Notes under the pieces: model-generated | The model's database searches: none | What the model was told of the DNA's origin: nothing | The model's input: the letters and a program-made list of their open reading frames with translations, nothing else | Position numbers and translations under genes: made by a program | Shown: positions 57,689-64,000 of the stretch, piece after piece | Position numbering within the stretch: the stretch's first letter is position 1 | Layout: each line of letters opens with the position of its first letter | Source: JAHEEL01 sp942491345 | GTDB taxonomy: Bacteria; Actinomycetota; Acidimicrobiia; Spongiisociales; UBA5794 | Reading direction: 5' to 3' | Assembly (NCBI GenBank): GCA_942491345.1 | Contig: CALOAN010000053.1 | Location: 1-64,000, forward strand | Length of the DNA stretch: 64,000 nt

Positions 57689-58780
57689 ATGACGGCCGCT
57701 CGCGCAACACGTCCAGGCTTCAAGGACACTGTCCGGCACTTCAATCCAGCCTGGTTCGCCGCCGTCATGGGCACCGCCGTGGTGCCGCTCGCCATCTCGT
57801 TCTTCGACGGCTCGTGGGTCGACTACATCGCAGCCGTGTTCATCGTGCTGTCGTTGATCTTGTTCGTCGTGATCCTGATCCCATGGACGCTGCGCCTCTT
57901 CCTCTTCCCCGAGGCCGTCCGCCACGATCTCCACCATCCGATTGCCGCGAGCTTCTTCCCAACGATGCCCATAGCCGTCGTGGTCATCGCGCTGGATCTC
58001 CTGAAATACCCTGACCTGTTCTTCAATCCCTCGACGTCCGAGAATGTCGCGTTCTGGATGTGGTTGATCGGGACATTCGGGATCTACGTGGCAGGATTCG
58101 TGGTGCTCCCTCTGATCTACCAGAGCGACACAATCGAGCTGTCACATGCGAACTTCGGGTGGTTCATCCCCCCGGTCGCGAGTCTTCTGATACCGGTGGG
58201 TGGCCTGGAGTTGGCAGTGGTCTTTCCCGATCGCTTTGAGCTGACCTTCCTCCTCTCGATGGTGAGCCTCGGAATCGGTCTTGTGCTCTTTGTCTACGTC
58301 GGGGCGCTGGTCTATCACCGCTACGTCCTCCAGGCGCTGCCGCCCAGCAAGTTCGCAGCTACGTCGTTCATCGCGATCGCTCCGACGGCGATCATCGCAG
58401 TTGCCCTCTTCAAGCTGATGCGGCTCTTTGAAGCCGGGACGCCCCTTGGACTCTCGCCGGAGGCCGTGAAGTCCTTCTCGGTGCTCGGCATTCTCGCTGC
58501 ATGGGGGTTTGCGGCATGGGCATTTGTGATGGCGGTTGTGATCGTCGCGTCGTACGTTCGTAATCTGGATCTGCCGTATGCCCTCTCATGGTGGGCGTAT
58601 ACCTTCCCCCTCGGGGCGCTCGCGGTGTCGACCGGTGTCGCATGGAAGGTGACGGGATTCGAGAGTGTGCACTGGTTCTACATCGTGGTCGTCGTCGCGC
58701 TGTTCGGCGTCTGGATCACCGTCGCAACGCAGACGGCGATCGGAGTGTGGACCGGGAAGGTGCTGCAGTCGCCGCACTGA
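57689..58780 (+). CDS. SLAC1/TehA family anion transporter
   Basis: Membrane protein of 363 residues with about ten TM helices. FNPAWFAAVMGTAVVPLAI is the opening signature of the SLAC1/tellurite-resistance (voltage-dependent anion channel) family, and LSWWAYTFPLGALAVSTGVA its closing signature. Substrates in the family include tellurite, malate and chloride, so the role is open. ATG 57689 lies directly after a short leader frame. Confidence 0.9.
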   Translation: MTAARATRPGFKDTVRHFNPAWFAAVMGTAVVPLAISFFDGSWVDYIAAVFIVLSLILFVVILIPWTLRLFLFPEAVRHDLHHPIAASFFPTMPIAVVVIALDLLKYPDLFFNPSTSENVAFWMWLIGTFGIYVAGFVVLPLIYQSDTIELSHANFGWFIPPVASLLIPVGGLELAVVFPDRFELTFLLSMVSLGIGLVLFVYVGALVYHRYVLQALPPSKFAATSFIAIAPTAIIAVALFKLMRLFEAGTPLGLSPEAVKSFSVLGILAAWGFAAWAFVMAVVIVASYVRNLDLPYALSWWAYTFPLGALAVSTGVAWKVTGFESVHWFYIVVVVALFGVWITVATQTAIGVWTGKVLQSPH

Positions 58781-58809
58781 GGGATGATCCACTGCCCCGC
58801 AACGAGGTG

Positions 58810-58838
58810 CTGATTCTTGAAGAAGCGAGGGGTAGGGT
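58810..58838 (+). promoter_or_regulatory. Leaderless promoter of the DUF1801 gene
   Basis: CTGATT (58810-58815), 17 bases, TAGGGT (58833-58838), six bases, then ATG 58845. Confidence 0.55.
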
Positions 58839-58844
58839 CATCGC

Positions 58845-59294
58845 ATGGTGAGAAGTGACGCAGGAACCGTGGAACAGTATCTGGCAGAGCTACCCGATGA
58901 TCGGCGGGCCGATGTCGAGAGCGTCCGGGATCTGGTGTTGGCGAACCTGCCGGACGGCTACGTCGAGACCATGCGGTGGGGCATGATCACGTACGAAGTC
59001 CCGCTCGACACCTATCCGCGCACATACAACGGCCAGCCGCTCATGTTCCTCGCTCTTGCCGCGCAGAAGCGTCATCTTGCCCTCTATCTCACCAACGTCG
59101 CGTTTGTGCCAGGAGGAGAGGAGCGGTTCAAGGCCCGCTATCTCGAGACCGGCAAGAAGCTCGACATGGGAAAGTCATGCCTCCGGTTCGAGACGGCCGA
59201 CGATCTCGCGACCGAACTCATCGCCGAGACGATCCGCTCGACGTCTATCGACGAGTTCATCGAAGGCTACGAAGCAGGAATTGCGAGCCGTTAG
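58845..59294 (+). CDS. DUF1801 domain protein
   Basis: Soluble protein of 149 residues. TVEQYLAELPDDRRADVESV, LPDGYVETMRWGMITYEVPL and LALAAQKRHLALYLTNVAFV are the DUF1801 (YdhG-like) core. The closing block DMGKSCLRFETADDLATELI is also typical. Structures in the family suggest a binding or stress role, without a known activity. The promoter is leaderless. It is convergent with the cupin gene. Confidence 0.9.
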   Translation: MVRSDAGTVEQYLAELPDDRRADVESVRDLVLANLPDGYVETMRWGMITYEVPLDTYPRTYNGQPLMFLALAAQKRHLALYLTNVAFVPGGEERFKARYLETGKKLDMGKSCLRFETADDLATELIAETIRSTSIDEFIEGYEAGIASR

Positions 59295-59314
59295 ACGACG
59301 GGCCCACGATCGCT

Positions 59315-59644
59315 TCAGGAATCTCTCCGGAGCGTGAGGATCAGAACACTCGGCTCGAGTGCAACGACTGCGTGGGGGAGATGGGCGTCCATGTGCACCC
59401 ACGAGTCGGGCCCGATCTCAACGGTGTCGTCACCGAGGGTGAGGCCGAGTCGACCCTTGACGACCTGGATCACGGCAGGCACGGAAGCCGTGTGGTCGGT
59501 GAGTTCCTGGCCCTCGTCAAAGGCGAACAACACGACCCGCAATCCGTCGCCACTGAACACCACCCGACTGAGCGTGCCGTTCTCGGGAATCTCCACTGCA
59601 TCCAAGAGATGGTCAATGAAGGTATAGGAAGGTTCTGGAATCAT
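59315..59644 (-). CDS. Cupin domain protein
   Basis: Single cupin of 109 residues: LFAFDEGQELTDHTASVPAV supplies a Glu/His metal site, and VHMDAHLPHAVVALEPSVLI the second motif with two histidines. Proteins of this size often bind a metal and small acids; the exact role is unknown. ATG 59644 follows TAGTCT and six bases on the minus strand. It lies 39 bases downstream of the alcohol dehydrogenase stop on the same strand. Confidence 0.88.
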   Translation of the reverse strand: MIPEPSYTFIDHLLDAVEIPENGTLSRVVFSGDGLRVVLFAFDEGQELTDHTASVPAVIQVVKGRLGLTLGDDTVEIGPDSWVHMDAHLPHAVVALEPSVLILTLRRDS

Positions 59645-59650
59645 GGGTTC

Positions 59651-59656
59651 AGACTA
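59651..59656 (-). promoter_or_regulatory. -10 box of a leaderless cupin promoter
   Basis: On the minus strand TAGTCT, then GAACCC, then ATG 59644. Confidence 0.55.
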
Positions 59657-59683
59657 CCGCCGAACGGCAAGAGCGCTGGCGGC

Positions 59684-60724
59684 TCAGCACCCCAAGCCCG
59701 TAACCACCGTTACCCCCGGCTCGTGGGCGTCTCCCATCCCGGGAAGAGCCTCCGGGATCTCCGACAGCGTGATCGTCTTGGTGACGAGTTCGTCCGGCTT
59801 CAGCCGCCCGTCGAGAATCATCTCCAGCATCTCGGGGTATCGATGTGCCTGCATGCCGTGGCTTCCGAGGATCTCGAGTTCGCGGCCGATGATGGCGCCC
59901 ATCGGCACGGTGGTGTGGTTGGCGGGGAGCAGCCCGATTTGGACGTGCCGGCCTCGAGGGCTGAGGGATTCCACCGACGCAGCCACCGCTGCCGGGTGAC
60001 CGGCAGCGTCGATGGAGAGGTGAGGTCCACCTCCGGTTGCCTCGCGGATGGCGCTCGGGAGCCGAGCAGCGTCGACGCCTTCAAACACGACGTCGGCACC
60101 AAGCGATGTGGCGATTGCCCGTGCACCTGGATCAGGGTCGACTGCGATCACCCGGGCGCCACACGCGCGAGCAATCATCAATGCGGCCAGGCCGACCCCG
60201 CCGCACCCGTGGACGGCGACCCACTCACCTGAGGCTGCGCGCCCCTGAAGAACGACGCCGCGATAGGCGGTGGCAAACCGGCAGCCGAGCAGAGCCGCCG
60301 TAGCGCTGTTGATCTGCTCGGGAACCCGCACGAGGTTCCGATCCGCATAGCGGAGAGCCACGTATTCAGCGAAGCTTCCCCAGGCGGTGAATCCCGGTTG
60401 GAACTGGTCGGCACACACCTGTTCGTCTCCGTTCCGGCACGGCTCACATAGTCCACATCCTGCGACGAATGGAACCGTGATGCGATCGCCCACAGCCCAA
60501 AGGTCAACGTTGCTTCCGATCTCGACCACCGTGCCGGCGAGCTCGTGGCCGGGGACGTGGGGGAGTGTGATATCCGGGTCGTGGCCCATCCAGCCGTGCC
60601 AATCGCTTCGGCACAGCCCGGTCGCTTCAACCCGAACGACAACTCCATCGGACTCGGCAGCCGGTTCGGGCAGATCGACGACATCGATCTGCCCCTGGTA
60701 CTCGGAGAACATTGCGGCCCTCAT
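59684..60724 (-). CDS. Zinc-dependent alcohol dehydrogenase
   Basis: Medium-chain dehydrogenase/reductase of 346 residues. The catalytic zinc site is GLCRSDWHGW and GHELAG, the structural zinc site CGLCEPCRNGDEQVC, and the NAD(P) site VHGCGGVGLAALMIARA. The order and length are those of a Zn alcohol dehydrogenase; substrate unknown. ATG 60724 is chosen because family members start MRAAMF; the longer frame to 60967 overlaps the divergent transporter region. Confidence 0.92.
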   Translation of the reverse strand: MRAAMFSEYQGQIDVVDLPEPAAESDGVVVRVEATGLCRSDWHGWMGHDPDITLPHVPGHELAGTVVEIGSNVDLWAVGDRITVPFVAGCGLCEPCRNGDEQVCADQFQPGFTAWGSFAEYVALRYADRNLVRVPEQINSATAALLGCRFATAYRGVVLQGRAASGEWVAVHGCGGVGLAALMIARACGARVIAVDPDPGARAIATSLGADVVFEGVDAARLPSAIREATGGGPHLSIDAAGHPAAVAASVESLSPRGRHVQIGLLPANHTTVPMGAIIGRELEILGSHGMQAHRYPEMLEMILDGRLKPDELVTKTITLSEIPEALPGMGDAHEPGVTVVTGLGC

Positions 60725-60942
60725 TGTCCACCGCCGAGGAGAGCTGCTTGCGGGCTGAGGCATACTCCGACCCGCCGAGTGAAGCCGGCGGCAATACCGC
60801 TGTGGATTTCCACGCTCAAATGGGCACGCCCTCTCGATATCGATGCACTGCCATGGTATCTGCCGAAGTTCGCACGTCGCACCACGGTGTTGGCCGGCCC
60901 GCCAATGCCGCTCCCCATCGAGCGGCCTGCAACAATCCGCAC

Positions 60943-62082
60943 ATGCAGGGCCCCACACGCATCGCATATGCCGCGAGCCGCCACGCCCCGATTGCTCTTG
61001 TTGGGGCCACGGCCACCGTAGCTTTGATGTACGCGTCGACGCCGTGGCTCATCACACCGATCGCCGAACGATACGGCGTGAGCGAGGGCGCCGTTGGCGC
61101 AGTATCGGTGGCCCAGGTCGGGGCGTTTGCCGCAGCCAACTTCATGCTGCCAAGGCTGTTCGCGCCTAACGGCCGAATCCTTCGAGTCTCCGCCCTCGGA
61201 CTGCTTCTGCTGAACCTTCTGAGCACAATCCCCAGCATCTTCGGTGTGTTGGTCGCGCTCCGCCTCATCGCGGGGTTTGCGGCTGGAGCTATGACATGGT
61301 TGGCATGGTCCGATGCCATGAAACAGCGCACGTCGATGGCGGCGATCGCCTCGACCGGTCCTATCACGGTGCTCGTTGGCGCTCCGCTGCTGGCGTTGGT
61401 GGCGGCCGAGGGCGATCGCGCGGTCTATCTCGCCCTTGCTGTTGCGACGATTCCTTCCGTTGTGTTCGGAGCCACCATCACCGGCGATCGACGCACTCCT
61501 GGGCTCGTGAGCCGGTCACGATCCAACCCGGTGCTCCTTGCCGCCCTTGCGGCAACCACGCTCTTCGGCTCGGCGCTGTTCATCAACGAAACCATTGTGG
61601 CTCGAGACATCCACGGCATCTCCAACTTCACGGCGTCAATCGCCTTCAGCTTGAACGCCGCTGGGGGTCTACTCGGCGCCCGTCTTGCATCGAAACATCG
61701 CCGCCCGGGGTGGTGGATGGCCTCGATTGGGCCGGCGGCCGTCATCACCGTGGTTGGGCCACCGGCGTTCTTCTTCATCGGATTGACCTGGTGGGGTTTC
61801 GCATTCTGGATGGGAATTCCGGGAGTGCTCCAGATGCTGTCCGACCGCTCACTCGAACCGAGTGAGCGCGCAGGTGATGCGCAGGGGCTCATGGCGGTCG
61901 GCCGTGCGATCGGTCCGATCCTGGGAGGTGCTTTTGTCGATCTCGGTTCGCTGACCGCGCTTGCCGTGATCGCGGGTGTGGGTCTCACTGGGTCTGGGGC
62001 GACGGTGATCGGCGTACAAGAGGGACGAGAGATGCTTCCGCCGACGGATCAACGAACGATGGAGTCGGGTGCGCACGGCTGA
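60943..62082 (+). CDS. MFS transporter
   Basis: Major facilitator superfamily protein of 379 residues with about 12 TM helices (IALVGATATVALMYASTPWL, VALRLIAGFAAGAMTWLAW, FSLNAAGGLLGARLASKHRR, GRAIGPILGGAFVDLGSLTA). ALRLIAGFAAGA resembles the family's helix 4 motif. The substrate cannot be deduced. ATG 60943 is chosen because the hydrophobic core starts shortly after it; no Shine-Dalgarno is seen. It is divergent from the alcohol dehydrogenase. Confidence 0.85.
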   Translation: MQGPTRIAYAASRHAPIALVGATATVALMYASTPWLITPIAERYGVSEGAVGAVSVAQVGAFAAANFMLPRLFAPNGRILRVSALGLLLLNLLSTIPSIFGVLVALRLIAGFAAGAMTWLAWSDAMKQRTSMAAIASTGPITVLVGAPLLALVAAEGDRAVYLALAVATIPSVVFGATITGDRRTPGLVSRSRSNPVLLAALAATTLFGSALFINETIVARDIHGISNFTASIAFSLNAAGGLLGARLASKHRRPGWWMASIGPAAVITVVGPPAFFFIGLTWWGFAFWMGIPGVLQMLSDRSLEPSERAGDAQGLMAVGRAIGPILGGAFVDLGSLTALAVIAGVGLTGSGATVIGVQEGREMLPPTDQRTMESGAHG

Positions 62083-62140
62083 AACCTGGCGGTGTGCCCG
62101 ACGCGCACCACACCGTCCGGCGCGCTTCGTACAAATGTCG

Positions 62141-62146
62141 TAGCCT
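62141..62146 (+). promoter_or_regulatory. -10 box of a leaderless promoter
   Basis: TAGCCT, then TGGGCC, then ATG 62153 of the BTAD regulator. Confidence 0.55.
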
Positions 62147-62152
62147 TGGGCC

Positions 62153-64000
62153 ATGGACTTCCGGGTTCTCGGGCCGCTGGAGGTGCGAGAAGGGGACCGG
62201 GCACTGAAGCTCGGCGGATACCGGCAGCAGCTCGTGCTCGCCGTGTTGTTGCTCCACCCAGAGAGCGAGCTTTCAGCGGACTTCCTGATTGACGCGGTGT
62301 GGGGAGAAGATCCCCCCCGCTCAGCTCGCAAAACCCTGCAGGCGTACATGTCACGTCTGCGGCGGACTCTTGGAGAGGGTGTGATCGTCGCGACGCAACA
62401 CGGCTACACGATGCACGTCACACCAACACAGCTCGACTCTCTGCAGTTCGAGGACCTCTCCGCTCGGGGGAACCAGCTCCTGTCGGAGAATCCGGCAGGA
62501 GCAGCCGACCTCCTCTGCAAAGCGCTCTCGCTGTGGCGGGGGATGCCGTTCGGGGACCTCGGCTACGAATCGGCGATACAGCCGGAAGCGCAGCGCCTCC
62601 TCGAGGACCGTCTCACGACCCTCGAGAATCGCATTGCCGCTGATCTTGACCTCGGCCATGCCACTGCGCTCATCGGCGAGTTGAACCAGCTTGTCGAGGA
62701 GCACCCACTACGGGAGCGTTTCCACGGCCAACTGATGCTCGCGCTCTATCAATCCGGACGGCAGGCGGACGCGCTCCGGGCATATCAGCACGCCCGAACG
62801 CTGCTCGGTGAGGAACTCGGCATCGAACCATCGCGCCAGTTGACCGCTCTGGAGGAGCGAATCCTCTTGCACGACCCCTCGATCGACCGACCCGAGATGC
62901 ACCCGCCCAAGGAGGTGCGGACCCTGGAGCGCAACCCATACAAGGGGCTCCGACCGTTCCTGGAGGGTGACGCCGACGACTTCTTCGGTCGCGATGATTT
63001 GATCGACGCGCTCGAAGAGCGCGTCAGCGCGAGCCAATTCCTGGTTGTTGTCGGAGCGAGCGGGAGCGGCAAGTCCAGTGTGGTTCGAGCCGGACTCGTG
63101 CCACGTTTGCGTGCTGTGGCGAACGACACGTGGGAGATCGTCGAAATGGTGCCGGGGACGCTTCCGCTTCGGGAACTCGCCCGGGCACTCGGCCGGTCGA
63201 CCGACGACATGCGAGGTGACGATCTCGACATCCTGCGAGCCGTGCAGCAAGCCGCTTCGTCGGAGACCCGGCGATGTCTCCTGGTGATCGACCAGTTCGA
63301 AGAACTCTTCCACCGCGACGTCGACGAGTGCGAGCGGTCTCGCTTCTTGCGCAACCTCGTTGAGGCTATCGAGGATCCCTATTCGCAGCTCACCGTGCTC
63401 GCCACCTTGCGGGCAGACTTCTACGACCGTGCCATAGCGGAGCCCGGGTTCGGCCGCCTCCTTGCCGAAGACACGCTGACAGTGGTCCCGATGAACGCTG
63501 CAGAACTGGAAGCAGCGGCAGCACGACCGGCCGCCCGCGTGGGGGTCCAATTCGAACCCGAACTCATTGCCGAGATTTCAAGCGACATGGCCGGCCAACC
63601 CGGCTCTCTACCGCTGTACCAGTACGTTCTGACATTGCTGTTCGATGAGCGGACGGGGTCAACCCTCACTCGTTCGACCTATCACCAGATCGGTGGCCTG
63701 CGCGGTGCACTCGCGCGCCGGGCCGAGGCTGTGTACGTCGATCTTGATCACGAATGCCAGGTCATTGCACGGCAACTCCTTCTGCGGTGCGCCTCCCTCG
63801 GTGGACGCCAGCCCGACACGCGAAGGCGCGTGGACCGCAGCGAGATCGAAGACCTCGGCCTCGATGCCGCCAGTGTTGAAGCGACCCTTGGGGCATTCGA
63901 CCGGGCGCGGTTGCTGTCATTCGATCGCGACACGGTGACCGGACACACGACCGTTGAGGTAGCACACGAGGCGCTGTTCGTTGAATGGCCACGCCTACGG
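62153..64000 (+). CDS. BTAD/SARP-type regulator with nSTAND1 NTPase, runs off the window
   Basis: At least 616 residues are visible and the frame is open at the end. An OmpR-like DNA-binding domain (MDFRVLGPLEVREGDRALKL, then KTLQAYMSRLRRTLG) is followed by a bacterial transcriptional activation domain (about 95-240). From residue 261, NPYKGLRPFLEGDADDFFGR opens an nSTAND1 NTPase with Walker A GASGSGKS (301-308) and Walker B LLVIDQFEELF (D380). In relatives the C terminus carries WD40 or TPR repeats. It resembles AfsR-type regulators and may sense a ligand through the missing part. Confidence 0.88.
   Translation, partial: MDFRVLGPLEVREGDRALKLGGYRQQLVLAVLLLHPESELSADFLIDAVWGEDPPRSARKTLQAYMSRLRRTLGEGVIVATQHGYTMHVTPTQLDSLQFEDLSARGNQLLSENPAGAADLLCKALSLWRGMPFGDLGYESAIQPEAQRLLEDRLTTLENRIAADLDLGHATALIGELNQLVEEHPLRERFHGQLMLALYQSGRQADALRAYQHARTLLGEELGIEPSRQLTALEERILLHDPSIDRPEMHPPKEVRTLERNPYKGLRPFLEGDADDFFGRDDLIDALEERVSASQFLVVVGASGSGKSSVVRAGLVPRLRAVANDTWEIVEMVPGTLPLRELARALGRSTDDMRGDDLDILRAVQQAASSETRRCLLVIDQFEELFHRDVDECERSRFLRNLVEAIEDPYSQLTVLATLRADFYDRAIAEPGFGRLLAEDTLTVVPMNAAELEAAAARPAARVGVQFEPELIAEISSDMAGQPGSLPLYQYVLTLLFDERTGSTLTRSTYHQIGGLRGALARRAEAVYVDLDHECQVIARQLLLRCASLGGRQPDTRRRVDRSEIEDLGLDAASVEATLGAFDRARLLSFDRDTVTGHTTVEVAHEALFVEWPRLR

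Noticed and set aside
1..64000. CRISPR array, rRNA genes or integrase gene
   Set aside because: No regularly spaced repeats, rRNA-like sequence or tyrosine/serine integrase was found on either strand.

Overview
The window reads as chromosomal DNA of a high-GC Gram-positive bacterium of the Actinomycetota, probably an uncultured lineage (Acidimicrobiia-like is my best guess, but no rRNA or other decisive marker is present). The reasons are the actinobacterial gene order gcvH-garA(FHA)-ftsR(MerR) followed by a bifunctional nuclease and a second MerR gene, a polyphosphate glucokinase, many GTG starts, stop/start overlaps inside operons, and transcripts that appear to begin at the start codon (a -10 box six bases before ATG/GTG).

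The window falls into two parts. The left part (1 to about 24.3 kb) looks accessory. It opens on the terminal repeat of a complete IS3-family element (1-1208). This is followed by an array of TGACAG repeats with a SEC-C protein (1190-2436), membrane and stress-type proteins that include two DUF1269-like paralogues and a stranded gene tail (3.4-11.6 kb), and an ABC1/UbiB kinase fused to a holin-like membrane domain. Next comes a sulfur-related cluster: a DszB-type desulfinase with its Cys/His/Arg triad, a rhodanese, a membrane protein and a SulP permease (11.8-16.2 kb). A CLC-type channel lacking the gating glutamate, a SpoIIAA-like protein and an enoyl-CoA hydratase follow. From 19.7 to 24.3 kb lies a graveyard of broken transposases (IS30, IS256, IS481, IS110, IS30). 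Inside it, at 21324-21365, sits the 3' half of a tRNA-Pro(GGG) with its own terminator. This is what the far end of an element integrated into a tRNA gene looks like, so the left part may be a genomic island.

The right part (about 24.7-64 kb) is core-like. It has a sensor kinase, an RmlD-like reductase and YihY, then pgsA-gcvH-garA-ftsR-D,D-carboxypeptidase-hpt-bifunctional nuclease-MerR-nuclease-like gene-gcvT-unknown-ppgK-lipase. Adenosine deaminase, RNase HII, MscS, two acyl-CoA dehydrogenases, Maf, an aldehyde dehydrogenase, MsrB and a SpoU methyltransferase follow. Then come a copper-type export cluster (SCO1, CopC, cupredoxin, membrane protein), TrkA-TrkH potassium uptake, YceI, an M23 endopeptidase, a SLAC1/TehA-type transporter behind a possible 18-codon leader, a cupin, a zinc alcohol dehydrogenase and an MFS transporter. 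The window ends inside a BTAD-nSTAND regulator.

The two parts also differ in how genes start. Recognisable starts on the left nearly all have a Shine-Dalgarno sequence, whereas at least a dozen promoters on the right match TANNNT-N6/7-start, the pattern of leaderless mRNAs. No rRNA, complete tRNA, CRISPR array or integrase gene is visible.
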